DNA from: Orrella sp037026685 | GTDB lineage: Bacteria > Pseudomonadota > Gammaproteobacteria > Burkholderiales > Burkholderiaceae_B | Assembly: GCF_037026685.1 (NCBI RefSeq) | Contig: NZ_JBANET010000010.1 | Coordinates: 1-64,000 of the forward strand | Length of the DNA stretch: 64,000 nucleotides | Reading direction: 5' to 3' | Shown: one piece after another, positions 44,763-53,883 of the stretch | How the letters are laid out: every line of letters begins with the position of its first letter | How positions within the stretch are numbered: the stretch's first letter is position 1 | Notes under the pieces: model-generated | Told to the model about the DNA's origin: nothing | Databases searched by the model: none | Seen by the model: only the letters and a program-made list of their open reading frames with translations | Translations under genes and position numbers: made by a program

Positions 44763-45660
44763 GGCAGGCCAGCTCGCAAGGCTCGCAAGCCGGACCGCCC
44801 GCCGGCCCGGCCCACCATCCGCTGCGCAGGCCCGCCGGGCGGCTGCGCGCCTGCACCCGGGCGCTGCTTTCCCAGGCGTGCGCCGGTACGTTCAGCCCGG
44901 CAAAAATGCCGTAGCCTTCCCCGGCCACGATCCGGCCTTCGGTCCACAGGCTTTCGCCGGCCCGGATGGCTCCGGCGGCGTGCAGCCCGGCGCGGGCGCG
45001 GATGCCCCAGCCCGCCGTCACGTGGCCGGCGCAGCGCAGCAGCGCGCCGCATTCCACGCCGTGCCGCGTGCTCAGGTCCGCCTCGCACAGGATGTCGCCG
45101 CCGGCGCGCAGGCCCTTGTCGCAGTGCATGCCTGCGCCCGCGTGCAGGTGCTGGCCGACCCGGGCCTGCCCGCGCACGCGTACCGGGCCGGTGCAGTCCA
45201 GGTCCCAGCCGGCCTTCAGTTCCTCGCACTCCAGCGTGTCGCGGACCTGGATGTTCCAGCCGGCCCGCAGCAGGCCGCGAACGCTGACCGGCCCGTCGCA
45301 GGCCAGCGCGGCCTCGCAGGCCACGTCGCCGCCGGCGGCCAGCGCCGTCCCCGCCCGGATGCCGGCGCCGGCCTGGATGCCGCGGCCCGTGCGCAGCGTG
45401 CCGTCCACGTCTATGCCGTGGCGCACCCGCAGCGTGCCGGCAAAGACGAGATCGCCGCAATCGAGCGTATCGAGCTCGAGCACGGCGTCAGTGGGGCCGA
45501 ACTGATCCAGCAGCCAGCAGGCGTCCTGCACGCGCCCGGCCGCCACCAGCGCGTCCAGCAGCTCCTGGTAGCTGCTGTCCTGGCGGGCGTTGCGCACATA
45601 CCAGCGAAAGCCGTCCGCGCAAGGCTGCTTGGCCTTGATGAATGCCTTGGTGATGTCCAT
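44752..45660 (-). CDS. Repetitive beta-helix-like (bactofilin-like) protein of unknown function
   Basis: This 302-residue protein has an alpha-helical N-terminal domain (MDITKAFIKAKQPCADGFRW..., then YQELLDALVAAGRVQDACWLLDQFGP, about 1-57). It is followed by about 12 imperfect repeats of 15-18 residues with a hydrophobic/Gly pattern (GDLVFAGTLRVRHGIDVDGT, GGDVACEAALACDGPVSVRG, GGDILCEADLSTRHGVECG). Such repeats fold as a right-handed beta-helix, as in bactofilins or FapA-like proteins. Many cysteines (about 12) are unusual. It is translationally coupled to the downstream acetyltransferase. No signal peptide is visible. Function unknown. Confidence 0.62.
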   Translation of the reverse strand: MDITKAFIKAKQPCADGFRWYVRNARQDSSYQELLDALVAAGRVQDACWLLDQFGPTDAVLELDTLDCGDLVFAGTLRVRHGIDVDGTLRTGRGIQAGAGIRAGTALAAGGDVACEAALACDGPVSVRGLLRAGWNIQVRDTLECEELKAGWDLDCTGPVRVRGQARVGQHLHAGAGMHCDKGLRAGGDILCEADLSTRHGVECGALLRCAGHVTAGWGIRARAGLHAAGAIRAGESLWTEGRIVAGEGYGIFAGLNVPAHAWESSARVQARSRPAGLRSGWWAGPAGGPACEPCELACHAD

Positions 45661-46039
45661 GCGTGTTCCTTGCCGCCCGGGGCTGGCGCTCCCAGGCGTG
45701 GCAGGCGGCCTTTGCGTTGACGCGAAGGCCGCCCGGTCGCGCGGCAGGTGTGCCCGACGACCTAGGAATTGCGCAGAAAAGTATCGGGGCGGTCGCCGGG
45801 CTCAGTCATGTGCGGCGAGAGCCGCGGCCGGGCCGGCGCCAGGCCAGACGGCCCGCCGGGAGGCGGGCAGGGCGCGCGGGGATGCGCGCAGGCAGGTCTG
45901 GCAAGGGTTCATGGCCGGGGATTCTAGCCCTTGCCCGTCGGCTTGTACACCGGCCGGCATGGGCGCCTGCGCCGCCGGTATGATTGCCTCCTGCGCGTAG
46001 CGCCCCGTCCGATCCCTGAAACGCCATTGCGAGCCGGCC
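45661..46039. other. Divergent intergenic region with no confident gene
   Basis: About 380 bases between the beta-helix gene and the MocR-type regulator. Only short G/C-rich frames occur. A MocR regulator usually binds here to control a divergent gene, so it probably holds promoters for both sides. No clear direct repeats were seen. Confidence 0.4.
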
Positions 46040-47479
46040 ATGACACCTTCCATCGCGGATCCTGCAGTGTCCCCGGGCCACCGGCAGGCCGGGCCGATCT
46101 ACCGGCAGGTCTACGACCGGGTGCGCGGGGCCATCGCCGCCGGCGTGCTCCGGCCGGGCGACCGGGTGCCTTCCGTGCGCGCGCTGTCCAAGGAGCTGGG
46201 CGTGGCGCGCGGCACCATCGAGCTGGCGTATGCCTTGCTGTCCACCGAAGGCTTTCTGCTGGCGCGCGGGCCGGCCGGCACCGTGGTCCATCCCGGCTTG
46301 CGTGCCCAGGCGGCGCGTGCGCCTTCGGCGCCCGAGCCGCCCGCCGGGCCGCCGGCGCCCGATCCGCACGATGTGCTGCGCCGGCCGGCCCAGTTGATGG
46401 CTTTCCAGATGGGCGTGCCGGCCGTCGATGCCTTTCCGCGCAAGATATGGGCGCGGCTGGGCGCGCGCCATCTGCGAGGCCTGCAGGCCGCCGACCTGGA
46501 CTATCCGCCGCCCTATGGCTTGCCGTCCCTGCGCAGCGCCATCGCCTCGTACCTGCGCGTGGCCCGCGGCATCGAGTGCGCCGCGCAGCAGGTGTTCCTG
46601 ACGCCGGGCTGGCGCGCCAGCCTGCAATGGGTGGTCCATGCCGTGCTGCGCGCAGGCCAGCGCGCCTGGGTGGAGGATCCGGGCTATCCGCCCACGCGGC
46701 AGCTGCTGCGGCATCTGGGCGTGGCGACCGTGGCGGTGCCGGTGGACGGCGAGGGCCTGGACGTGGCCCGGGGCATCGCGCTGGCCGCCGATGCCCGGCT
46801 GGCCGCCGTCACGCCCGCCCACCAGAGCCCGCTGGCCATGACGCTCTCGCTGCCGCGCCGCCAGGCGCTGCTGGACTGGGCCCAGGCCAGCCAGGCCTGG
46901 ATCGTCGAGGACGATTATGACGGCGAGTACCGCTATGCCAGCCGGCCGCTGCCGGCGCTGGCCAGCCTGGACCGCCAGGGCCGCGTGCTGTATGCCGGTT
47001 CGTTCAGCAAGGTGCTGTTTCCGGGCATACGGCTGGGCTACCTGGTCGTGCCCGAGGCGCAGGTGGCGGCTTTCGAACGGGTCGGCCGCTTGCTGTGCGC
47101 ATCCGGCGCGCCGGCCATGACCCAGGCCATACTGGCCGATTTCATGGCCGAAGGACACTTCACCCGGCATATCCAGCGCATGCGCCGGCTTTACGCCGCG
47201 CGCCGCGCCGCCACGGCGGCCGCGCTCGAGCAGGGCCTGGACGGGCGGCTGCAGGTCGAGCCCCAGCCCGGCGGCATGCACCTGGTGCTGCGCCTGCCCG
47301 AGGGCAGCGACGACCAGGCATTGGCGGCGCGGCTGCTCGAGCATGGCATGGCGGTGCAGCCCTTGTCGCCCTGGTGGGCATCCGGGCGGCGCGACCCGGG
47401 CCTGATGCTCAGCTTCACGCATTGCGCCGATCCGGCGCCGGCCGAGCGGCTGGGGCGGCTGCTCGCGCAATGGCTGTAG
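46040..47479 (+). CDS. MocR/PdxR-type GntR-aminotransferase fusion regulator
   Basis: This 479-residue regulator has an N-terminal GntR winged helix (YRQVYDRVRGAIAAGVLRPG, RVPSVRALSKELGVARGTIELAY, about 21-66) joined through a Pro/Ala linker to a fold-type I aminotransferase-like domain. PLP binding is indicated by AVTPAHQSPLAMT, WIVEDDYDGEYRY and the Schiff-base lysine in AGSFSKVLFPGIRLGYLV. MocR members control vitamin B6, GABA or taurine genes. The target here is not evident, and no pdxST lies nearby. It converges on an AhpD-like gene. Confidence 0.92.
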   Translation: MTPSIADPAVSPGHRQAGPIYRQVYDRVRGAIAAGVLRPGDRVPSVRALSKELGVARGTIELAYALLSTEGFLLARGPAGTVVHPGLRAQAARAPSAPEPPAGPPAPDPHDVLRRPAQLMAFQMGVPAVDAFPRKIWARLGARHLRGLQAADLDYPPPYGLPSLRSAIASYLRVARGIECAAQQVFLTPGWRASLQWVVHAVLRAGQRAWVEDPGYPPTRQLLRHLGVATVAVPVDGEGLDVARGIALAADARLAAVTPAHQSPLAMTLSLPRRQALLDWAQASQAWIVEDDYDGEYRYASRPLPALASLDRQGRVLYAGSFSKVLFPGIRLGYLVVPEAQVAAFERVGRLLCASGAPAMTQAILADFMAEGHFTRHIQRMRRLYAARRAATAAALEQGLDGRLQVEPQPGGMHLVLRLPEGSDDQALAARLLEHGMAVQPLSPWWASGRRDPGLMLSFTHCADPAPAERLGRLLAQWL

Positions 47480-47558
47480 CCGGGCGGCCCGCGCTGCCGG
47501 GGCTGCCCGCCCCGGGGCGAAGACGCGCCGCGCGCGGGCAAGGCCGCGGGGCAGGGCG

Positions 47559-48038
47559 CTAGCCCAGGGGCGCCTTGTCCAGCCCGTACAGCTTGTCGGC
47601 CGAGCCCGGCACGGGCAGAAAGGCCACGCTCAGGCGGTTCCAGCCGTTGATGGCGACGACCAGGAAGGACAGGTCGGCCAGGTCTTCCTCCGACAATTGC
47701 TCGCGCACGCCGGCGAATACCTCGTCGGGCACGCCTTGCGGGGACAGGCGGGTCAGCGCCTCGGTCCATTCCAGGGCGGCGCGCTCGCGCGGCGAGAACA
47801 GCGGCGATTCGCGCCAGACGGCCACGTGGTGCAGGCGCAGTTCGCGCTCGCCGCGCAGCTTGGCTTCTTTCACGTGCATGTCCACGCAAAAGGCGCAGCC
47901 GTTCAGTTGCGAGGCGCGCAGGGTGACCAGGTGGCCGATCTCGGCCAGCCAGGGCTTTTTGTGCAGCAGCTGGTTAAAGGCGATGTATTGCTTGGCGGCC
48001 TCGGGCGAGGCCTTGAAGTAGTCCAGGCGGGGGCTCAT
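47559..48038 (-). CDS. AhpD/carboxymuconolactone-decarboxylase-fold protein
   Basis: This 159-residue all-helical protein has the AhpD-like active site LNGCAFCVDMHVKEA (about 50-64). The CxxC plus His pattern functions in peroxide reduction rather than in true carboxymuconolactone decarboxylase. An N-terminal YFKASPEAAKQYIAFNQLLHKKPW and the helix ALEWTEALTRL are typical. The start is the ATG giving MSPRLDYF. It converges on the MocR gene (79 bases between stops) and is divergent from ggt. A stress or redox role is plausible. Confidence 0.88.
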   Translation of the reverse strand: MSPRLDYFKASPEAAKQYIAFNQLLHKKPWLAEIGHLVTLRASQLNGCAFCVDMHVKEAKLRGERELRLHHVAVWRESPLFSPRERAALEWTEALTRLSPQGVPDEVFAGVREQLSEEDLADLSFLVVAINGWNRLSVAFLPVPGSADKLYGLDKAPLG

Positions 48039-48290
48039 GGCGGGTCTTGCTCCAGATCGAAAGGCGGCGGGCATGTCCGGCAGCGCCGGATCGATGTCCC
48101 AGCCCGCATTCTGGCCTTGCCTTGACCGCCGGCCCAGGGCCAAGAAAGGTGTTTGCGACTGGGCCATGTCGCCGGCCCCGCCGGCCGGCCGCCTCCCGCC
48201 GGCGCGCCCGGGGGCATGCGATGCCGGTTGATCTGTCAGGTCTTGCGCCGTACCCTTGGGCCTTTCCGTCCGCCACCCGATAGGCCCATC

Positions 48291-49919
48291 GTGCACGCAT
48301 TCAACTGGTCCAACCCCTATCCGTCCGTCCGCATCCCGCTGTTTGCCCGCAACGTCGTCTCGACTTCCAATCCGCTGGCCTCGCAGGCCGGCGTGCGCAT
48401 GCTGCTCAAGGGAGGCAATGCGGTCGATGCGGCCATCGCCTGCGCGGCGGCCATGACCATCGTCGAGCCGGTCTCCAACGGGCTGGGCAGCGATTGTTTC
48501 GCCATCCTGTGGGACGGCAAGGGCCTGCATGGGCTCAACGCCTCGGGCACGGCCCCGGCCGCCTGGAGCGTGGACTACTTCGCCCGCAAGTACGGCACCG
48601 GCCCCGACGGCCTGGCCGCGCGGCCCCAGCGCGGCTGGGACACCGTCACCGTGCCGGGCGCGGTGGCCGGCTGGGCCAGCCTGTCCGAGCGTTTCGGCAA
48701 GCTGCCCTTCGAGCAGCTGTTCGAGCCGGCCATCGAGCTGGCCGAACGCGGCTACGGCGTGCCGCCCATCACCGCCCACAAATGGGCGGCCGCGCAGGAC
48801 GAACTGCGCGAGCAGCCCGGTTTTGCCCAGGCCTTCCTGCCCCAGGGGCGCGCGCCGGCCACGGGCGAGCATTTCCGCTTGCCCGAGGCGGCCCGCTCGC
48901 TGCGCCGCATCGCCGAAACCTGCGGGCGCGACTTCTACGAAGGCGAGCTGGCCGAGCGCATGGCGGCCTTCAGCAAGGAATGCGGCGGCGCCCTGCAGCT
49001 GGACGACCTGCGCCGCTACGCGCCCGAATGGGTGCAGCCCCTGTCGCGCTCGTATCGCGGCTACGCGCTGCACGAGATCCCGCCCAACGGCCAGGGCATC
49101 GCCGCGCTCATCGCCCTGGGCATCTGCGAGCGTTTCGACCTGGCCGCCCACGAGGTGGACAGCCCGATCTCGCAGCATATCCAGATCGAGGCGATGAAGC
49201 TGGCCTTCGCCGACGTCTACCGCTATGTCGCCGATCCGCGTGCCATGGAGGTCACGCCCGAGCAGATGCTGGACGACGCCTACCTGGACGAGCGCGCCCG
49301 GCTCATCGACCTGGACCGCGCGGCCCGCCCGGCCGCGGGCCGGCCCCACGCCGGGGGCACCATCTACCTGACCGCCGCCGACGAAAGCGGGATGATGATC
49401 TCCTTCATCCAGTCCAACTACATGGGCTTTGGCTCGGGCGTCGTGGTGCCGGGCACCGGCATCAGCCTGCAGAACCGCGGCATGGGCTTTTCGCTCGATC
49501 CCAAGTCGGCCAACGTGGTCGAGCCGGGCAAGCGGCCTTTCCATACCATCATCCCTGGCTTTCTGACCCGCGAGGGCAAGCCGGTGATGAGCTTTGGCGT
49601 CATGGGCGGCGACATGCAGCCGCAAGGCCACCTGCAAACGCTCATCCGCATGCTGGACTACCGCCAGCAGCCCCAGGCCGCGTGCTGCGCGCCGCGCTGG
49701 AAGGTCAACCGCGACTTCACGCTGGATGTCGAGGCCAGCATGGATCCCCGGCTGGTGCAGGCGCTGGCCCAGCGGGGCCACGTCCTGCAGTCCATCGACG
49801 ATCCCTACATGGACTTCGGCGCCGGCCAGTTCATCTGGCGCCTGCACGAGCAGGACAACGAACGCGGCTACGTGGCGGCCAGCGATGCGCGCAGGGACGG
49901 GGCCGCGGTGGGGTTCTGA
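48291..49919 (+). CDS. Gamma-glutamyltransferase family protein
   Basis: This 542-residue N-terminal-nucleophile hydrolase belongs to the gamma-glutamyltranspeptidase family. The conserved part begins ARNVVSTSNPLASQAGVRMLLKGGNAVDAAIA, followed by VEPVSNGLGSDCF and VPGAVAGWASL. The autocatalytic cleavage site, with the nucleophile threonine, is in HAGGTIYLTAAD, and the C-terminal subunit has SFGVMGGDMQPQGHLQ. No signal peptide is evident, so it may be cytosolic and act on peptides or acyl-amides. The start is the GTG at 48291, one codon before the conserved HAFNWSNPYPS. It lies about 250 bases after the AhpD gene, divergently. Confidence 0.9.
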   Translation: MHAFNWSNPYPSVRIPLFARNVVSTSNPLASQAGVRMLLKGGNAVDAAIACAAAMTIVEPVSNGLGSDCFAILWDGKGLHGLNASGTAPAAWSVDYFARKYGTGPDGLAARPQRGWDTVTVPGAVAGWASLSERFGKLPFEQLFEPAIELAERGYGVPPITAHKWAAAQDELREQPGFAQAFLPQGRAPATGEHFRLPEAARSLRRIAETCGRDFYEGELAERMAAFSKECGGALQLDDLRRYAPEWVQPLSRSYRGYALHEIPPNGQGIAALIALGICERFDLAAHEVDSPISQHIQIEAMKLAFADVYRYVADPRAMEVTPEQMLDDAYLDERARLIDLDRAARPAAGRPHAGGTIYLTAADESGMMISFIQSNYMGFGSGVVVPGTGISLQNRGMGFSLDPKSANVVEPGKRPFHTIIPGFLTREGKPVMSFGVMGGDMQPQGHLQTLIRMLDYRQQPQAACCAPRWKVNRDFTLDVEASMDPRLVQALAQRGHVLQSIDDPYMDFGAGQFIWRLHEQDNERGYVAASDARRDGAAVGF

Positions 49920-49968
49920 AACGGGGCGGCGGGGCTCGCCGCAACCGGCGCCCCGGCGCCGGTTGCGG

Positions 49969-52077
49969 TCAATCGAAGCGGCAGCGTATCGTCCAGCCAT
50001 CCGGGCCGCTGCACCGTAGCGCCAGCGGATCGGGATCGATCGGACGGGAAAAGAATACCGTTTGGTACGGCGAGCTATGGGCCTGCTGCAGCTGTTGCAG
50101 GGTGCTAAGCGGCGGATTGAAATAGCTGAAGATGCCCACCGTCGTCAAGCCAAAGCGGGTGGCGGCCAGATCGCCGTGCACGCCGATGACGTGGCCCGAA
50201 GTCGCCATGGGTCCGTAGCTCAGGATGGCGGAAAAGTCGTAGCCCAGGTCCTGCGCCACGGCCAGATTGGTATTGCCACGCTGCCAGCGGAATGTCGGCA
50301 TTTCCGATATGGCCCAGTCGTCGAACCCGAACGGCTTCATGGCATTGAAGGCGGGGGTGGCGTGCAAGAAGTTGAAATCGCAGTCGTTGCCGGGCGAGTG
50401 AAAATCCCGGGCGTTTTCCGTGCCTAGCTCGCGCCACGACAGGTGCAGCCGCGCGCAGCCGTTTTCCAGCCTCATCGCCGCCCCATAGCGTACGTGCAGC
50501 CGGCCGGTGTACAGGTTTGCCAGCAGGCCCGGATCGATCCGGGGGTAGGCCACGAGCTTCTGGGTGGCTTCGATATCCTCGGAGTGGTTCGCGAAGACCG
50601 CGCGGGCCAGGGGCGAGGCGTCTGTGCGCAGCTCCTCCATGGTTGCGGCTTCGCTATGCTTGGTCGCTTCGTAGTTGTACGCCTCCAGCAGCAGGTTGAG
50701 CGCTAACAGTTGCAGGCCGGCCACCTGGTCCTGCTGCTGGTTCACGACGTCGAAGAAGTCGCTGTTCACGGTCAGCGGATAGTCGGGGTTGGTAATGGCT
50801 TGCAGCCGATACCAGACCGCCGCCGCCGAGTCCAGGGGGGTGCCGGAACCCTCCTGTATGAGCCGCAGGTGCACGATGGCCTCGGACGCTTGCCTGATGA
50901 TGTCGGTCGACAGGTCGGCAAGCAGGGCGGGAAGCTCCGGCGAGCCGCCAGCGGCCAGGAGCATCATGTAGCGCCGATGCAGGGACGTGACCGTCGCGCG
51001 CGACTGGGACGTTGCGGTTTGCATATTCGCGTAGCTGTTGTACAGGCCTTGCACGTATTGCTGGTCGCTCAGCGCCTGGATGGCCTGCTGCACCTGCTGG
51101 AAACCGGTCTCCATCTTGCGGTCCAGCGCACGCACCTGGTTCTGGATGATGGTCAGGTCCCCGGATATCTCCCTGAGCTTTCCGTCGATCTGGTCCAGGC
51201 GGCCCGCATAGTCCGGCTTGGCCCAGTTCAGCGCGGCAAGGCCCCAGCCGCTGATCCGTTCGGTCACCGGATGGTCGAACCGGGCCAGGTAGTTCAAGCC
51301 GCGGCGCGCCAGGCTGGCGCCGATGCTGATCGCCATTTCTTCCTCGAACGAGGCGCCAAGCAGGATGCCGCGATAAGGCTGGGTCAGCGACGGGTCGGCG
51401 AGGATATCCTCGGCCAGGCGAGGCAGGGCGATGTCGAGCGGGACGCCGCCCTGAGCCCGCAAGAACGCTTCGACGTCGAACTCCCGGACGTCGTTGTCCC
51501 GCAAGTCGTGGCTGTCCAGCAGCCCCAGGTAGCGGCGGACGTCCGCCGCCGCGTCGGCGGGCGTGTAGCCGGGGCGCTGCCGCAGCCCGGCATCCAGGAC
51601 ATGGGCCGCCAGCGTCGTCAGCACGGTGACGTGCAGGACCCCGTCCAGGCGGTCGAAATCGTCCTGCACCATCAGCAGCGGGCCTTCGACGGGCTGGCCG
51701 GACGCCATGCCGCCGGTCGCCACCACGAAGAAATCCCGCGGCAATGCGCCAGGCAGCGGGAGGACGAAAAAGCCGCTGTCGTCCGAGCGCGCCTGCGCGA
51801 GCAGGTCCCCGCTGGGCAAGCGCAGTTCCACCGTGGCGCCTGCCACGGGCGCGTCCAGGTAGACCTGCCCGGCCGCGCGCTGCGAGACCGGCGCTTCGAC
51901 CATGATATTGTCGAGCGTGGCGCCCACGCGCTGGAAGAACGCGTCTTCGCCCGCGTCGCCGTCGCTGCTGCCGCACGCTGTCAGTGCGCCTGAAATGCAG
52001 GCAAGCGCCAGGAATGCGCGTGCGCGCCGGAACTGCCGCGCACCGAAGCGCGGGGAGAAAGCAAGAGAAGAGACCAT
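49969..52077 (-). CDS. Large lipoprotein of unknown function
   Basis: This 702-residue exported protein begins with a lipoprotein signal (ACISGALTACGSSDGD, lipidation cysteine at about residue 34). A carboxypeptidase-regulatory-like beta-sandwich follows (about 68-120: AGATVELRLPSGDLLAQARSD, then DSGFFVLPLPG). Next come a helical region and a predicted coiled coil (LDQIDGKLREISGDLTIIQN, DRKMETGFQQVQQAIQALSDQQ, about 300-360). The C-terminal third (about 540-702) is rich in Trp, His and Phe. No known family is recognised. The surface location and long helical middle recall secreted pore-forming or adhesin-type proteins, but that is speculation. Divergent from an AraC gene. Confidence 0.7.
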   Translation of the reverse strand: MVSSLAFSPRFGARQFRRARAFLALACISGALTACGSSDGDAGEDAFFQRVGATLDNIMVEAPVSQRAAGQVYLDAPVAGATVELRLPSGDLLAQARSDDSGFFVLPLPGALPRDFFVVATGGMASGQPVEGPLLMVQDDFDRLDGVLHVTVLTTLAAHVLDAGLRQRPGYTPADAAADVRRYLGLLDSHDLRDNDVREFDVEAFLRAQGGVPLDIALPRLAEDILADPSLTQPYRGILLGASFEEEMAISIGASLARRGLNYLARFDHPVTERISGWGLAALNWAKPDYAGRLDQIDGKLREISGDLTIIQNQVRALDRKMETGFQQVQQAIQALSDQQYVQGLYNSYANMQTATSQSRATVTSLHRRYMMLLAAGGSPELPALLADLSTDIIRQASEAIVHLRLIQEGSGTPLDSAAAVWYRLQAITNPDYPLTVNSDFFDVVNQQQDQVAGLQLLALNLLLEAYNYEATKHSEAATMEELRTDASPLARAVFANHSEDIEATQKLVAYPRIDPGLLANLYTGRLHVRYGAAMRLENGCARLHLSWRELGTENARDFHSPGNDCDFNFLHATPAFNAMKPFGFDDWAISEMPTFRWQRGNTNLAVAQDLGYDFSAILSYGPMATSGHVIGVHGDLAATRFGLTTVGIFSYFNPPLSTLQQLQQAHSSPYQTVFFSRPIDPDPLALRCSGPDGWTIRCRFD

Positions 52078-52137
52078 GATGGATCTGCCGTGGGAAGAGG
52101 GAGCAGCCGGAGTGTAGGTGCCCTCCGATACGGGACA

Positions 52138-52209
52138 TCCACAAAGCGTTTCGCGCTTTCCACATCGTGTTCCGGAACGAGCCGGTCCGTCGTTCTGCGT
52201 CCACAAAGC
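52138..52209. promoter_or_regulatory. Candidate regulator sites between the lipoprotein and AraC genes
   Basis: TCCACAAAGC occurs twice as a direct repeat (52138-52147 and 52200-52209), 62 bases apart. An AAAGCG/CGCTTT dyad (52143-52159) and the palindrome GTTCCGGAAC (52169-52178) lie between them. Such direct repeats are typical AraC-family targets. Confidence 0.5.
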
Positions 52210-52264
52210 CGGCCAGGAACAGGGCGGCCTGCTAAGATTCGCCAGCTATCGCGTTCTGCCCATC

Positions 52265-53332
52265 ATGCCGCTCATCGTTGCTCCCAGCTGCCCTGCCGTC
52301 CGGCACCGTGTCCTGAACCTGGACGAAGTGCGCCCGGATTTGCGGTTTTCGCAATGGCAGGAATGGATGGACGACATGATCGATGTCCTGCCGGCGCGCC
52401 GCATGCCCGTGCGGCCTTACCAAGGGCGCCTGGAGCTGCATGCGGTGGGCGAGATCACGCTGTCGCTCTGCCGCAGCGAAGCCATGCGGCTGAAGCGGTC
52501 GCTGGCGCGCATCTCGCGCGACGGGCACCGCGATTATGTCTTTCAGTTCATCCTGTCCGGCAAGCCGGGCATGGTGCGCGCATACGGGCAGGATACGATC
52601 GTTCGCCGCGGCGACATCCTGGCGATCGATTTCGATGAGCCCATCGAGATGGAGCGGCCCGCCTACGAGGCCTTGGCGCTGTTCGTTCCCAGGGCCCTGA
52701 TGGCCCCGTTGCTGGTCGGCGCGCAGATCCATGCCCGCGTATTGCGTGGCGGCCAGGGCATGGCCGCGCTTGCCACGGCGTGGATGGGCCAGTACCTGCG
52801 CGAGCTGCCGCGGCTTACGGCAGCCGAAGCGCATAGGGCGCTGGTCGCCTTGCTGCCGCTGCTCTCCGAGTGCTATGCCGGCAGCCCCGCAAGCAGCGGC
52901 CCGGCCCCGGGCGCCGCGCATCACGGGCTGCTGGGACAGTTGCTGGCCTTTGTCGACAGCCACTGGGACGATCCCGACATCACGCCCGAAACCCTGCGCG
53001 AGCGGTTCGGCCTGTCGCGGCGCCAGCTCTACGCGGCCTTCGAGCCCTGCAAAGAAGGGCCGGCCACGTTGATACGGCGCCGCCGTCTTGCCGCCGCCCG
53101 GACCGAGCTCGTGCAACAGCCCAACGCTTCCATCGCGCAAGTGGCCTATGGCTGCGGCTTTAGCAGCCTTTCGGATTTCGGCCGCGCTTTCCGGCGCGAG
53201 TACGGCCTGTCGCCGAGCGCCTTGCGCGCATCGGCGCAGGCTGGCCGCATGCGGGTGCGCCCGCTCGCGGACCCTCGTCCCTATGCCCGCTATCTGGCCG
53301 GTGCGCACGCGCGCCCGATGCCAGGCGCGTAG
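52265..53332 (+). CDS. AraC family transcriptional regulator
   Basis: This 355-residue regulator has a C-terminal double helix-turn-helix (about 245-330) that includes LRERFGLSRRQLYAAFEP and the second helix pair IAQVAYGCGFSSLSDFGRAFRREYGLSPSALR. The N-terminal domain has an AraC-binding-like fold (RRGDILAIDFDEPIEM). It probably controls the divergent lipoprotein gene through the repeats in the intergenic region. The start is the ATG giving MPLIVAPS; no clear Shine-Dalgarno sequence precedes it, and a longer upstream frame is possible. Confidence 0.88.
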   Translation: MPLIVAPSCPAVRHRVLNLDEVRPDLRFSQWQEWMDDMIDVLPARRMPVRPYQGRLELHAVGEITLSLCRSEAMRLKRSLARISRDGHRDYVFQFILSGKPGMVRAYGQDTIVRRGDILAIDFDEPIEMERPAYEALALFVPRALMAPLLVGAQIHARVLRGGQGMAALATAWMGQYLRELPRLTAAEAHRALVALLPLLSECYAGSPASSGPAPGAAHHGLLGQLLAFVDSHWDDPDITPETLRERFGLSRRQLYAAFEPCKEGPATLIRRRRLAAARTELVQQPNASIAQVAYGCGFSSLSDFGRAFRREYGLSPSALRASAQAGRMRVRPLADPRPYARYLAGAHARPMPGA

Positions 53333-53382
53333 TGCAGCGGCCGGCCCGTTCCCGGGCGGCCTGGCTATTTCTGCTTTCCGTT

Positions 53383-53883
53383 TCAGCGCAGCACCGGCGT
53401 ATCCGGCAGCCGGTTGCGTGCGTCGGCCGCTTCGGCCGGCAGGCTCTCGCGCAGCGCCTGTTCGATGGCCGAGATGGCCTTGAGCAGGCCGGCTTCGTAG
53501 CGGTGTCGGGCCATGTCCTGCTGCAGCGCCTGGCAGATCGCCTGCCATCTTTGGGCCGGCACCGGCACGCCGCGGTCCGGGATCAGTTCGATGCAGTGAT
53601 CGCCCAGGGCAAGATAGAGCAGCACGCCGGTGCCGCGCTCGGTGTCCCAGACGCCTTCGCGGCCGAAGACTTCCAGGGCGCGGACGCGGCCGTCTTCCGG
53701 CGTGTGGGGCAGGCAGGTCTCGACCACCAGCAGCAGTTCGCCCTCATGGCCGGTTTCCGCCGCACGGATGGCCTCGGCCAGCCGCGCCATGGCCGCCGGG
53801 CCGAAGTGGCGCCGCCGCAGCCAGGCGCCCCGGCAGGCCGTCCAGCCGCTGGCGGCGATGGCCCTACCAACGACCGGATGCAC
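53383..53883 (-). CDS. Second TPM-domain protein (YgcG-like)
   Basis: This 166-residue protein is a stand-alone TPM-like domain: LAEAIRAAETGHEGELLLVVETCLP, ALEVFGREGVWDTERGTGVLLYLALGDHCIELIPDRGV and RWQAICQALQQDMARHRYEAGLLKAI. The start is the GTG at 53883, overlapping the end of the first TPM gene by 20 bases; upstream alternatives are Pro/Gly-rich and unlikely. It completes a lemA-TPM-TPM operon, whose partners are associated with membrane lipid or photosystem-like assembly; its exact role is unknown. Confidence 0.82.
   Translation of the reverse strand: MHPVVGRAIAASGWTACRGAWLRRRHFGPAAMARLAEAIRAAETGHEGELLLVVETCLPHTPEDGRVRALEVFGREGVWDTERGTGVLLYLALGDHCIELIPDRGVPVPAQRWQAICQALQQDMARHRYEAGLLKAISAIEQALRESLPAEAADARNRLPDTPVLR

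Noticed and set aside
45802..46053. Small minus-strand frame with an MNPCQTC start
   Set aside because: Only about 37 codons after the internal ATG, no ribosome site, and it overlaps the MocR start region.
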